From assembly GCA_910588025.1 (NCBI GenBank), contig CAJUQG010000001.1, positions 1 through 64,000 on the forward strand: a DNA stretch of 64,000 bases, read 5' to 3'. The translations under genes and the position numbers were made by a program. How positions within the stretch are numbered: the stretch's first letter is position 1; each line of letters starts with the position of its first letter. The notes under the pieces were generated by a model. The model searched no databases, was not told where the DNA came from, and worked only from the letters and a program-made list of their open reading frames with translations. Of this stretch, positions 25,144-33,983 are shown piece after piece. This stretch comes from an uncultured Bacilli bacterium (GTDB taxonomy: Bacteria > Bacillota_I > Bacilli_A > RF39 > UBA660).

Positions 25144-27329
25144 AAAAAATAATCTTGCGAATTGATGGAATGACTTGTAGTGCTTGTTCAAGTGGCTTAG
25201 AAAAATATTTAGCAAAACAAAAGGGAATTATTTCAGTCAATGTAAATTTAATTCTTTCTCTAGCAACGATAGAATACGAAAATTTAAATCAAAAAGACAT
25301 TGAAAAATTAATTGCTCGTGCAGGATTTAAAAGCACTGGAGAATTAAAAAGAATAGAGGATAGAGAAAATAACAAAGAAGAAAAAATACAGATAATCTTA
25401 TTTGGAATACTTGCACTTTTTCTCATGGTTATTTCTATGGTGCCTATGCTTCTAAAACAATTACCACTTATTAACGAGCAAAATCCCATACTTTTATCTT
25501 CTATTCAATTAATTATTTCCGTCATTTTTCTTTGGTATGGCAGGGATATTTTAAAAAATGGTTTTATAAATCTTTTCCATAAAATACCTAATATGGACAC
25601 ATTAGTCACGTTTAGTACATTATGTAGCTTTTTCTATAGTCTATATAGTTATATCAATTTACTAAAGGGAAATATTCATGCGTTTCATAACTTATATTTT
25701 GAATCAGTATGTATGGTGATTTATTTTATAAAACTTGGAAAATGGATCGAAAAAGGAAGAATTTCTTCTTCCCAAAAAGCCATTCAAAAATTAGTACAGA
25801 TTACACCTCAAACAGCTAGAATTAAAAATGGTAAAATGGAAACAATAGTTTCTTTAGATGAAGTAAAAAAAGGGAATATCATTGTTTGTAAACCAGGAGA
25901 AAAAATTGCTGTGGATGGAATTGTAAAAAAAGGAAAAACTTATGTTGATGAAAGCTTTATTACTGGTGAAAGTAATCCTGTATTAAAAGAAAAAGATTCT
26001 AAAGTTATTGCAGGATCTTTAAATTATGATGGATACATTGAATACTCAGCAGAGAAAATTGGCAAGGAATCTACCATCTCAGAAATCGTTACAATCATAA
26101 TGGAAGCAACCAATCAAAAACAAAAAATGCAAAAATTAGCAGATAAAATAAGCAGTATTTTTGTCCCTTGTATTTTAATTCTTGCTGCATTAACTTTCTT
26201 AATTCAAATAATAATGGATTATTCATTACATACAGCTCTTATTCATATGGTTACAATTTTAATTGTTGCTTGTCCTTGTGCCCTTGGATTAGCAATTCCT
26301 CTTGTCGTTGTAGTTTCAAACGGACTTTGTGCAGAAAGAGGCATTTTTATCAAAAATAGTGAAGTACTAGAACAAGGAAAGTCAATTAAAACTATTGTAT
26401 TTGATAAAACCGGAACCCTTACACATGGCAAATTAAAAGTTTTTAAAACATACAATTATTCTTCTTATCAAGAGGAAGAATTATTAAATATAGTAGCTAA
26501 TTTAGAATCTCATTCCTCTCATCCAATTCATACAGCTTTTAAAATATCCAAACCCCTAGAAGTAGAGAACTTCAAAATAAGAAATGGTATTGGTATTGAA
26601 GGAACGATTCATCACAAAAAATATCAATTAGGAAATCAACATTTGCTAAATCATCAAGATAACATTTATGAAAGTCATCAAAATCATTTAACCAAAAATG
26701 GCTGTAGTATCATATATGTATTAGAAGAAGACCAAATAATTGCTTTAATTGGAGTTCGAGACATTTTAAGAGAAAATATTGAAACAACAATCCAAAAATT
26801 AAATGATAATAATTTAGAAGTAATCATGCTAACAGGGGATAATCAAAAAACAGCAAAAATCATTGCTGAGGAAATAGGAATTAAAAAAGTCCTTGCTGAA
26901 GTATTACCAGTTAACAAAAAAGAACAAATTGAATTATTACAAAAAGAAAATAAAAATGTAATGATGGTTGGAGATGGAATTAACGATGCCCCAGCTCTTA
27001 CTAGTGCTACTATTGGCGTAAGTATTAATTCCTCAACAGATATTGCCCAAGATGCTGCTGACGTAATTTTAATGAATCATGACTTTCAAAATCTCTTAGC
27101 TCTCATAGAGATTAGTAAAAATGCTTATCAAGTGATGAAACAAAATATTTTTTGGGCTTTTCTTTATAATATTATTATGATTCCAATAGCAATGGGACTA
27201 GGAGAAAGTATTGGTCTTACACTATCCCCAATGCTTGGAAGCATTGCCATGACACTTAGTAGTTTAAGTGTAGTATTAAATGCGCTGAGATTAAGGAGGA
27301 AAATAAATGAAAACAAAATTACAAATTGA
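25140..27329 (+). CDS. copA: P1B-type copper-exporting ATPase (CopA)
   Basis: 729 residues with one N-terminal HMA domain (GMTCSACS, Cys13 and Cys16). Membrane motif VACPCALG near 376-383, DKTGT with Asp near 421, SSHPIH, GDGINDAP. The penultimate helix has FLYNIIMIP and the last MLGSIAMTLSSLSVVLNALRL, the YN and MxxSS signatures of Cu(I) pumps (P1B-1). It overlaps the Zn/Cd pump gene by four bases, so one promoter drives pumps of two metal classes. Confidence 0.93.
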   Translation: MKKIILRIDGMTCSACSSGLEKYLAKQKGIISVNVNLILSLATIEYENLNQKDIEKLIARAGFKSTGELKRIEDRENNKEEKIQIILFGILALFLMVISMVPMLLKQLPLINEQNPILLSSIQLIISVIFLWYGRDILKNGFINLFHKIPNMDTLVTFSTLCSFFYSLYSYINLLKGNIHAFHNLYFESVCMVIYFIKLGKWIEKGRISSSQKAIQKLVQITPQTARIKNGKMETIVSLDEVKKGNIIVCKPGEKIAVDGIVKKGKTYVDESFITGESNPVLKEKDSKVIAGSLNYDGYIEYSAEKIGKESTISEIVTIIMEATNQKQKMQKLADKISSIFVPCILILAALTFLIQIIMDYSLHTALIHMVTILIVACPCALGLAIPLVVVVSNGLCAERGIFIKNSEVLEQGKSIKTIVFDKTGTLTHGKLKVFKTYNYSSYQEEELLNIVANLESHSSHPIHTAFKISKPLEVENFKIRNGIGIEGTIHHKKYQLGNQHLLNHQDNIYESHQNHLTKNGCSIIYVLEEDQIIALIGVRDILRENIETTIQKLNDNNLEVIMLTGDNQKTAKIIAEEIGIKKVLAEVLPVNKKEQIELLQKENKNVMMVGDGINDAPALTSATIGVSINSSTDIAQDAADVILMNHDFQNLLALIEISKNAYQVMKQNIFWAFLYNIIMIPIAMGLGESIGLTLSPMLGSIAMTLSSLSVVLNALRLRRKINENKITN

Positions 27330-27525
27330 AGGGTTAAAATGCGAAGGCTGTGTAAAACGAATTTGTAACATTTTAAAACAAATCAAAGGAATTGCAGAAT
27401 TTGAGTTAACACTTGAAAGCAAAATTTTAAGTTTAAATATTAAAAATAAAAAAATATTAAAAGAAATAAAAGAACAAATTAATTCATTAGGATTTACCAT
27501 CACTGAAATAGATGAAAATATTTAA
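27307..27525 (+). CDS. CopZ-like copper chaperone
   Basis: 72 residues, HMA fold with CEGC site (Cys14, Cys17 in LKCEGCVKRI). The start overlaps the copA end by 23 bases, and AAGGAGG lies 6 bases upstream. It probably carries Cu(I) to CopA. The motif is KCEGC rather than the usual MxCxxC, a small departure. Confidence 0.85.
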   Translation: MKTKLQIEGLKCEGCVKRICNILKQIKGIAEFELTLESKILSLNIKNKKILKEIKEQINSLGFTITEIDENI

Positions 27526-27584
27526 CCTAAATTTATTTTAAAACGTGTTATAATTATTTAAAAAAAATGATAAGAAGTAACAAA

Positions 27585-28199
27585 ATGAAAAGATTTTCTA
27601 ATGATGATGTAAAAGAAATTGCAAATATTATAAAAAATGATGGAATGATTAGTGTTCCTACTGACACTGTATATGGTATATGTAGTCGTATTAAATCTGA
27701 AGTAGCATACAACAAATTAGCAGAAATAAAACATAGACCTAGCCAAAAGTCATTTCCAATTATGTGTAATAACATTTCTCAAATAAAAGAAATAGCAGTA
27801 GTAAATGAAAATGCTGAAAAAATTATTAAGCACTTTATGCCAGGACCTATTACAATTATTTTATTAAAAAAAAGTGAAGTAGAAAATACCATCAATAACG
27901 CTAGACTTAGGGAAACTAACGAAGTAGCTTTTAGACTAGCAGCCAACCAATTTTTGCATGATCTTATCAAAGAAGTAGGTGTTCCTATTTTTATGACTAG
28001 TGCTAATATTAGTAATGAACCAGTTTGTGTAAGTCCTGACGAAATAGAAGAAAAACTTCAAGGGTTAGATGGCATAGTAGAAGGTGATACCTTTTATAAC
28101 AAGAGTAGTACGATGGTAGATTGTACTTCCACTACTATTAAAATTCAAAGAGAAGGTCCGATATCTTTAGAAGATATTTTAGAAGTATTGAAAAAATAA
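27585..28199 (+). CDS. threonylcarbamoyl-AMP synthase (Sua5/YrdC/TsaC)
   Basis: Makes threonylcarbamoyl-adenylate for the t6A37 modification of ANN-decoding tRNAs. Seen: SVPTDTVYGICSR near residues 23-33, KHRPSQKSFPIM, MPGPITIIL, and FMTSANISNEPVC. About 204 residues: the YrdC domain only, no Sua5 C-terminal domain. I prefer ATG 27585, because TATAAT at 27549-27554 puts transcription start just before the upstream ATG 27567, which also lacks a ribosome site. The neighbouring genes are unrelated; mtaB, which modifies t6A further, is also in this window. Confidence 0.9.
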   Translation: MKRFSNDDVKEIANIIKNDGMISVPTDTVYGICSRIKSEVAYNKLAEIKHRPSQKSFPIMCNNISQIKEIAVVNENAEKIIKHFMPGPITIILLKKSEVENTINNARLRETNEVAFRLAANQFLHDLIKEVGVPIFMTSANISNEPVCVSPDEIEEKLQGLDGIVEGDTFYNKSSTMVDCTSTTIKIQREGPISLEDILEVLKK

Positions 28200-28234
28200 A
28201 TCATTTGACTTAAAATAAACTTAGGAGTGAGTAT

Positions 28235-28774
28235 ATGAGAAAAATAATGAAAAATTGTCTTCTTGGCTTACTAGTTTTAATGCTAGCAGGATGTAAAGAA
28301 GAACAACAATTAGAAGAAAAGAAAGAAGAAATAAGAGGAAATTGTGTCGTAACAGAATGTATCAAAAAAATTGAAACAACAAATTCTGTAGAAGAAATTA
28401 ATGAAATTATTGGTTTTGAAGGTGAAAAAAGTGCATATTCAGACACGCATCAATGGAAACTATCTGATAAAACTTGGATAACAAGAGATAATACGGGAAC
28501 TGATCCTATTTTACAGGCTAATATTGACAAAGAAACAATTAAAAATGATCAAGTAGATTTATCTGCTTATAGTGATATCAAAAAGTTATTAGACAATGGT
28601 ACTTCTTTAACTTATGAAGAAATGGTAACAAAACTTGGAGGTGTAGAAGGTACACTTGCAGGAAAAACCTCTACTTCTAATCGTTACATTTGGGTAGATA
28701 AAAGTAGTCGAACATTCAGTGCTACATTTTCAAAAACATTAGAAGGTAAATGCACTATTATTTCTTTAAAATAA
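28235..28774 (+). CDS. lipoprotein with BLIP/SmpA-like repeats
   Basis: 179 residues, lipobox LAGC (Cys20). The mature part has two similar halves: CIKKIETTNSVEEINEIIG...HQWKL and LTYEEMVTKLGG...RYIWV, each an alpha pair then a beta strand, as in beta-lactamase-inhibitor-like or SmpA-like domains. Anchored outside the membrane. TAGGAGTG precedes the start; a terminator follows, so it is probably its own unit. Function unknown; a protein-binding role is inference. Confidence 0.7.
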   Translation: MRKIMKNCLLGLLVLMLAGCKEEQQLEEKKEEIRGNCVVTECIKKIETTNSVEEINEIIGFEGEKSAYSDTHQWKLSDKTWITRDNTGTDPILQANIDKETIKNDQVDLSAYSDIKKLLDNGTSLTYEEMVTKLGGVEGTLAGKTSTSNRYIWVDKSSRTFSATFSKTLEGKCTIISLK

Positions 28775-28816
28775 GAGCAAAAAAGAATAAATTTCTTTCT
28801 ATTTGTTCTTTTTTTA
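28775..28816 (+). terminator. terminator after the lipoprotein gene
   Basis: GAGCAAAAAAGAA and TTCTATTTGTTC form an imperfect stem with G-U pairs, followed by seven T. Confidence 0.65.
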
Positions 28817-28864
28817 TTATATAATAAAAGCAGTTAAAAATAATATATTAAAAAAGGAGAAGTT

Positions 28865-29509
28865 ATGTCATTTGATTATAAAAAAGAGTATAAAGAATTT
28901 TATTTACCACCAAAGAAACCAACAATTGTAAATGTTCCTAAAATGAAATATCTTGCTGTAAGAGGTTCTGGAGACCCCAACAAAGAGCAAAGTGAATATA
29001 AAAAATCCATTGCCCTTTTATATGCTATTGCCTTCACAATTAAAATGAGTTATAAAACTTCATATAAAATTGATGGCTATTTTTCTTATGTTGTTCCACC
29101 ACTAGAGGGCTTTTGGTGGCAGCAAGAGAACTTACAATCTTTAGATTACGACAAAAAAGAAACTATGGAATTCTTATCTATAATTCGATTACCTGATTTT
29201 GTTACCAAAAAAGATTTTGATTGGGCAATTAAAGTAGCTGAAGAAAAAAAGCAAACAGATTATAGTAAAGTCGAGTTTTTAGAAATAGAAGAAGGTTTAT
29301 GTGTACAATGCATGCATATAGGGCCTTATGATCTTGAACCAAACACAATTAATTTAATGCATGAATTTATCGAAAATTTAGATTATCAATTAGATATAAA
29401 TGATAAAAGATTGCATCACGAAATTTATTTAAGCGACCCAAGAAAGTGTAATGCTTTAAAATTAAGAACGGTAATTCGCCATCCCATAAAAAAGAAAGAA
29501 GGTAAATAA
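28865..29509 (+). CDS. GyrI-like small-molecule-binding protein
   Basis: 214 residues, soluble. The opening DYKKEYKEFYLPPKKPTIV then MKYLAVRGSGDPN, the central GYFSYVVPPLEGFWW, and LCVQCMHIGPYDLEP fit stand-alone GyrI-like proteins, which bind small hydrophobic or drug molecules. Ligand unknown. AAAGGAGAAG precedes the start. The next gene starts on its final base. Confidence 0.8.
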   Translation: MSFDYKKEYKEFYLPPKKPTIVNVPKMKYLAVRGSGDPNKEQSEYKKSIALLYAIAFTIKMSYKTSYKIDGYFSYVVPPLEGFWWQQENLQSLDYDKKETMEFLSIIRLPDFVTKKDFDWAIKVAEEKKQTDYSKVEFLEIEEGLCVQCMHIGPYDLEPNTINLMHEFIENLDYQLDINDKRLHHEIYLSDPRKCNALKLRTVIRHPIKKKEGK

Positions 29510-30162
29510 TGCGCGTTCGTATATTACGTTTTGATATTTGGCTATGTTTAATGTTAGGATTTTTGTGTGGTTTAGGATTAGGTAAAATAGCATCCATTTA
29601 TTTACCAGAAAAATATGAAGAATACAAAGAAGACCATAAAGTAGATGAAAATGAAATAGGAGGAATTGCCGATAATACTGTTTTTAGAGCACAAAGTGTT
29701 GAAGATTTACTTACTCATGAAACATTTACTGTAATTTCCAAAGGAATTCAATACAAAAATCGAGGGGCAGGTTACTATAAAGGAATGTATCTGCATGCTC
29801 TAACCCTTCCAAGTGGAGAATTAGTAGCAGCACGTATTAATAGCGACTCTGTCACATTTGATGGAGATTCTATTTATACAAGTAATACCACATTACCAGT
29901 TGGTAAAATTATTATGGCAGATTTAAAAGAAGAACCATATTTTATAGATCAAATAGAATACAAAGAAAAATTAAGTCGTACAGATTTTTACATTGATATG
30001 GTAGGAGAAGCTGAAATTCTAAGCGAAGAATCGTTCATTGACACACCCATTTTACTGATTGAACTAGTAACAACTATCCTTCTATTTCCTGTTTTTCATG
30101 CGATCGGTTCACACTTTGGGATTTTCCCATACTTTTTTGAACCAAAAGAAAGGAAGAATTAA
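29509..30162 (+). CDS. two-pass membrane protein of unknown family
   Basis: 217 residues. A hydrophobic helix with Gly motifs (FLCGLGLGKIASIY) at about 10-32 and a second near 180-200, with a beta-rich stretch between (YYKGMYLHALTLPSGELVAARI...). So a domain of about 145 residues lies on one face of the membrane. It starts one base into the previous stop with AGAAGGT upstream, and the next gene follows by 2 bases. I do not recognise it. Confidence 0.65.
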   Translation: MRVRILRFDIWLCLMLGFLCGLGLGKIASIYLPEKYEEYKEDHKVDENEIGGIADNTVFRAQSVEDLLTHETFTVISKGIQYKNRGAGYYKGMYLHALTLPSGELVAARINSDSVTFDGDSIYTSNTTLPVGKIIMADLKEEPYFIDQIEYKEKLSRTDFYIDMVGEAEILSEESFIDTPILLIELVTTILLFPVFHAIGSHFGIFPYFFEPKERKN

Positions 30163-30164
30163 AT

Positions 30165-30524
30165 ATGGCAAGAGAAATAAAAACAAAAGAATTAAAAAAT
30201 GCAAAATTAGCAACTAATTATGGCGGATGGATGTATTGTACAGGTTGTAATACTAATATTGGCTATTTATGCTACGTGACTTATGACAAAATAAATTTTT
30301 CTTTTACTTGCAAATGCCAAACAAAAGGTAAGGTTTTAATTGACTTTGAAGATAGTTTAGATGGAACTAAAACAAGCGATGAACTAATTTTAAAGAAAAA
30401 TCGTTGGTGTTGTAAAAAGGAAGAAGAACCATTAATCACAATCATGGATCAAAAATTAGAAGATTATCAATTAGAAATTACCTGTAAAACATGCCACCAA
30501 AAGTATTTTAAAAACAAATCTTAA
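30165..30524 (+). CDS. zinc-ribbon-like protein
   Basis: 119 residues, no membrane segment. Cysteine pairs: MYCTGCNTNIGYLC near residues 19-32, TCKCQT near 45-50, WCCKKE near 83-87, and CKTCHQKYF near 107-115, enough for two zinc sites. Co-transcribed with the two upstream genes (2-base gap, AAAGGAAG site). Family and function not recognised. Confidence 0.65.
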   Translation: MAREIKTKELKNAKLATNYGGWMYCTGCNTNIGYLCYVTYDKINFSFTCKCQTKGKVLIDFEDSLDGTKTSDELILKKNRWCCKKEEEPLITIMDQKLEDYQLEITCKTCHQKYFKNKS

Positions 30525-30555
30525 AATTTCTAACAAATTTGTAAGAATAATTATA

Positions 30556-30585
30556 TTGTGAGAAAAAAACTTTATATGATAAAAT
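30556..30585 (+). promoter_or_regulatory. possible promoter for the flippase-pssA pair
   Basis: TTGTGA at 30556-30561 and TAAAAT at 30580-30585, spacer 18. An imperfect palindrome around ACAAATTTGT (30529-30548) lies just upstream and may be an operator or the end of the previous transcript. Confidence 0.4.
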
Positions 30586-30603
30586 AGTTCAAGTGGTGAT
30601 AAT

Positions 30604-31647
30604 ATGAAAAGAATAAAACGATATTTTTTATCAATAGGATTATTTATCTTGTTATTTTTCACAACTTTTTATTTTATTTTCTCAAAATATTCTTTTCAAG
30701 ATTTTTTAAAAACCTTAACTACTTGTGATTTAACCTATATCACCCTTGCTTTTCTTTGTATCATTTTCTATCTAGCTTTAGGAACCATTTTCATGAAACA
30801 ACTCTTTGCTTCCTTTGGTGTTAAAATATCCAATTTTCAAAGTTTATGTTATAACTGTATTGAAATTTATTTTTCTGCAGTTACTCCCTCAAGCACTGGC
30901 GGACAACCTGTAGAAGCCTATTATATGGCTAGAGATGAAATTCCATATCGAAAAAGCACCGTCGTTATTTTAATTAACACGATTCTTTATAAATCGGTTA
31001 TTGTACTTTTAGGTGTCACTGGTATGTTAATTTTTCCTAAATTAATTTTTCAAAATGGTTGGCTTTTTACCACCCTCATGCTAGGAGGGCTAATTCTTAA
31101 CATTATCGTCATTTTATTATTTTCATTTTTAATTTATTCTGATACCCTTCCTAAAAAAATAATGAAATTGGGAATTCGTCTATTATCTTTCTTTCATTTA
31201 TTAAAACCAGAAGAACAACAAAAGAAAACAGAAGAGTTAGATGAAGTATTAAAAGACTACCACGCCTGTGCAGAATTTACCAAAAATAATCCCAAAATCA
31301 TGTTAAAATCTTTTATAATGATTTTCTTTCAACGCTTATCACAGTTTATGATCAGTTACTTCATCTATCGTGCTTTTCGTTTAAGTGGATATAGTTTTCT
31401 AGCGATTATATTTTTGCAAGTAGCAATAACGCAAGCTACTGATTGTGTCCCATTTCCAGGAGGAGTCATGGTAGGGGAAACCTTAACTTATCAAATCAAT
31501 TCATTAATTTATGGTGTTAATTTAGCGTTTTCATCCATGTTATTATTAAGAGGAATTAGCTTTTATTTTTTAGTATTTTTAAGTAGTATTTTTTTTGTTA
31601 TTTATCATTTTATTGGAGGAAAGAAAAAACATGATAGGAATTTATAA
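30604..31647 (+). CDS. LPG-synthase-type membrane protein (UPF0104 flippase)
   Basis: 347 residues with about eight hydrophobic helices. AVTPSSTGGQPVEAYYM near residues 96-112 and TDCVPFPGGVMVGE near 280-293 are the conserved blocks of PF03706, the flippase part of MprF and related lipid-linked glycan proteins. There is no C-terminal aminoacyl-transferase domain, so it is not a complete MprF. A lipid-flipping role is likely. It overlaps the upstream part of pssA, another phospholipid gene. GTGGTGAT precedes the start. Confidence 0.85.
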   Translation: MKRIKRYFLSIGLFILLFFTTFYFIFSKYSFQDFLKTLTTCDLTYITLAFLCIIFYLALGTIFMKQLFASFGVKISNFQSLCYNCIEIYFSAVTPSSTGGQPVEAYYMARDEIPYRKSTVVILINTILYKSVIVLLGVTGMLIFPKLIFQNGWLFTTLMLGGLILNIIVILLFSFLIYSDTLPKKIMKLGIRLLSFFHLLKPEEQQKKTEELDEVLKDYHACAEFTKNNPKIMLKSFIMIFFQRLSQFMISYFIYRAFRLSGYSFLAIIFLQVAITQATDCVPFPGGVMVGETLTYQINSLIYGVNLAFSSMLLLRGISFYFLVFLSSIFFVIYHFIGGKKKHDRNL

Positions 31648-32293
31648 TTATACCATTTTATTTACTCTGTTTGGAACGATTAGTGGCGTAATCGGCATAA
31701 AAGAGGCCGCTTTAGGAAACATTGAATGTGCTCTTTTTTGTCTTTTATTATGTGGTTTTTTTGATATGTTTGATGGAATGATAGCCAGAACGAAAAAGAA
31801 TCGCAGTGAATTTGAACTTCAATATGGTATCCAAATTGATTCTTTATCCGATGTCATTTGTTTTGGGGCACTACCAACTACAATTGCTCTTCAAGTCACA
31901 AATCCTCTAGGAATTTTTTGTGGTTTATCAATTCTTTATTTGGTAGCTACCATCTCTAGACTCGCTTATTTTAATGTGGAAGAAGCTATAAGAAGAACAA
32001 AGGAAACAGGAAGTAGAAAAACATATACAGGTCTTCCAGTTACCAATGCTGCTTTAATTTTTCCTTGTCTTTACTTATTATCTTTTTGGCTAAAAGAAAG
32101 TTTTCCGCTAATCTTTTTAATCGGAACTTTAATTACCGCTATTCTTCATGTCTCTAAATTGCAAATTCCTCATTTAAAGATAAAAGGGCTTATTATTTGT
32201 CTTATTGCGGGATTACTAATTATAAGTTGTTATTTCATTCTTCAAATGAATATTCGATTTGAACAAATTTCATCCTTTTTATTCTATTTTTGA
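31631..32293 (+). CDS. pssA: PssA, CDP-diacylglycerol-serine phosphatidyltransferase
   Basis: About 220 residues, six or so membrane helices. CDP-alcohol phosphatidyltransferase motif D-G-x-x-A-R...G...D...D is seen as FDGMIARTKKNRSEFELQYGIQIDSLSD near residues 39-66. PssA proteins start with a similar IYNYTILFTLFGTISGV segment. Makes phosphatidylserine. ATG 31631 is chosen (GGAGGA site); it overlaps the flippase gene by 17 bases. An in-frame TTG at 31595 is ignored. Confidence 0.9.
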   Translation: MIGIYNYTILFTLFGTISGVIGIKEAALGNIECALFCLLLCGFFDMFDGMIARTKKNRSEFELQYGIQIDSLSDVICFGALPTTIALQVTNPLGIFCGLSILYLVATISRLAYFNVEEAIRRTKETGSRKTYTGLPVTNAALIFPCLYLLSFWLKESFPLIFLIGTLITAILHVSKLQIPHLKIKGLIICLIAGLLIISCYFILQMNIRFEQISSFLFYF

Positions 32294-32300
32294 AACAAAA

Positions 32301-32327
32301 TTAGCATTTAGAATTGACAAGTGCTAA
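32301..32327 (+). promoter_or_regulatory. CIRCE operator 1
   Basis: TTAGCATTT-N9-AAGTGCTAA, one mismatch between arms, overlapping the -35 box. HrcA binding site. Confidence 0.93.
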
Positions 32328-32341
32328 TTTTTTAGTATAAT
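32314..32341 (+). promoter_or_regulatory. promoter of the hrcA operon
   Basis: TTGACA at 32314-32319 and TATAAT at 32336-32341, spacer 16, sandwiched between two CIRCE elements. Confidence 0.88.
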
Positions 32342-32345
32342 GATA

Positions 32346-32372
32346 TTAGCACTTGCATAAAATAGGTGCTAG
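32346..32372 (+). promoter_or_regulatory. CIRCE operator 2
   Basis: TTAGCACTT-N9-AGGTGCTAG, seven of nine arm pairs, just downstream of the -10 box. Its 3' arm ends at the AGGAGG ribosome site of hrcA. Confidence 0.88.
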
Positions 32373-32382
32373 GAGGTTCGAT

Positions 32383-33390
32383 ATGAATAGTCGTCAAGAA
32401 ACACTATTAAAAGAAATTGTTGAATCTTATATAAAAACTGTTAAACCAGTAGGAAGCAAATCACTTTGCGAAAAACTAAACTGTTCTTCGGCTACCATAC
32501 GTAACGAAATGGCTGAACTAGAAGAATTAGGTCTTTTAGAAAAAAATCATATTTCTTCAGGACGAATTCCAAGTGAAGCGGGATATCGCTATTATGTAGA
32601 AAACTTAATGCGACCAAAAGAACTTACTGGCGAAGATGTCTTAAAACTTCAAACAATCTTTACCAATCAAGATTTAGTTTTATCTGACGCTATTACAAAG
32701 TGTGTAGAAATTATCAGTGAAATAACCAACTACACCAGTGTAGTGTTAGGGAAAAAATCTCATGCCAATGCCTTGCAACAAGTAAGCATCATTCCCTTAA
32801 AAGAGGATAAAATTGTTGCTTTAGTTTGTACCGATCAAGGAGTCGTCCAAAATAGACAATTTACGATTCCTCCAACTGTTAAAATGGAAGAGCTTGTCAA
32901 AACAAGTGAAATCATCAATAAGATGTTGATTGGCACCCCGATTGATGAAGTAAGTGAACGCTTAGAATTCGATGTAAAACCAATTATAAGCAAACGCATC
33001 GAACAATATGAATCTGTTTATCACATATTCATGGAAGCTTTCCAAAATTTTGCAACCAATGTGCAAGAAAACATACATTTGAGTGGCAAATACAAACTAA
33101 TTGAAAAACCAGAATACAATGACGTAGATGAAATTAGAAAAATTGCCTCTAAGTTTGAAGACGAAGACTTAATAAAAAAAATCGAAGAAAAGAAAGGTTC
33201 AAAGAAAATTAACATTTACATAGGAGAAGAAAATGAATTTGATCCTAATGTAACTGTAATCAAAACGACTTATCATATCAATGGGGAAGAAGGAACCATT
33301 GCCATTATTGGTCCAAAACGAATGGAATATGATCGAGTTGTAGGACTTCTTTCTTATATCAACGAAAACTTAAACGATGAAAGAGAGTGA
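32383..33390 (+). CDS. hrcA: HrcA, heat-shock repressor
   Basis: 335 residues. N-terminal winged helix: RQETLLKEIVESYIKTVKPVGSKSL, SSATIRNEMAELEELGLLEKNHISSGRIPSEAGYRYYV. The C-terminal half is the GAF-like dimer domain ending VIGPKRMEYDRVVGLLSYI. It represses this operon through the two CIRCE sites. ATG 32383 is chosen because AGGAGG is 7 bases upstream; an in-frame TTG at 32353 lies inside CIRCE 2. GTGA overlap with grpE. Confidence 0.96.
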   Translation: MNSRQETLLKEIVESYIKTVKPVGSKSLCEKLNCSSATIRNEMAELEELGLLEKNHISSGRIPSEAGYRYYVENLMRPKELTGEDVLKLQTIFTNQDLVLSDAITKCVEIISEITNYTSVVLGKKSHANALQQVSIIPLKEDKIVALVCTDQGVVQNRQFTIPPTVKMEELVKTSEIINKMLIGTPIDEVSERLEFDVKPIISKRIEQYESVYHIFMEAFQNFATNVQENIHLSGKYKLIEKPEYNDVDEIRKIASKFEDEDLIKKIEEKKGSKKINIYIGEENEFDPNVTVIKTTYHINGEEGTIAIIGPKRMEYDRVVGLLSYINENLNDERE

Positions 33391-33965
33391 CGCAAGTGGA
33401 AGAAAAACAAGAATCTATCAACCAAACTATAGAACAGCAACCTAATCCAAGTATGGAAACCGAACTTCCGAAGAAAAAAGAAAAAAAGAATAAAAAGGAA
33501 AAAGCAAGTGACGCCGAAATTTTAAAATTAAAAGAAGAAAACGCCACGTTAAATGACAAAGTGTTAAGAATTAATGCTGAATTACAAAACATAAAACGGC
33601 GAAACAGTGAAGAAATAAGCCGTTTAATGAAGTATGATGGTGAAACATTTATCAAAAAATTACTTCCAGTAATTGATAATTTTGAACGAGCTATTAACAT
33701 GGATGATGACAATCTAGAGGATGAAGTAAGTAAATTCTTAAGTGGCTTTAAAATGATTTATTCCAATCTAAAAAATATATTAGATGAAATGGAAATCAAA
33801 GAAATTGAATGTATAGGTAAACCTTTTGATTCCATGAATATGGAAGCGGTTTTAACAGATCATGATGAAACAAAAGAAGAAAATATTGTCCTAGATTGCT
33901 TACAAAAAGGATATACCTATAAAGATAAAGTAATAAGACCTGCGATGGTCAAAGTAAATAATTAA
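33387..33965 (+). CDS. grpE: GrpE, DnaK nucleotide exchange factor
   Basis: 192 residues: a Lys/Glu-rich N-terminus, the long coiled-coil helix (LKEENATLNDKVLRINAELQNIKRR), LLPVIDNFERAI, and the C-terminal beta domain with KPFDSMNMEAV and KGYTYKDKVIRPAMVKV. GTG 33387 overlaps the hrcA stop; GTG 33396 has equal or better ribosome-site spacing and may be the true start. Confidence 0.95.
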   Translation: MTQVEEKQESINQTIEQQPNPSMETELPKKKEKKNKKEKASDAEILKLKEENATLNDKVLRINAELQNIKRRNSEEISRLMKYDGETFIKKLLPVIDNFERAINMDDDNLEDEVSKFLSGFKMIYSNLKNILDEMEIKEIECIGKPFDSMNMEAVLTDHDETKEENIVLDCLQKGYTYKDKVIRPAMVKVNN

Positions 33966-33983
33966 TAAAGAAAGGTGATTAAC

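Noticed and set aside
30604..31647. Complete MprF lysyl-PG synthase
   Set aside because: Only the flippase half is present; the following gene is PssA, not an aminoacyl transferase.
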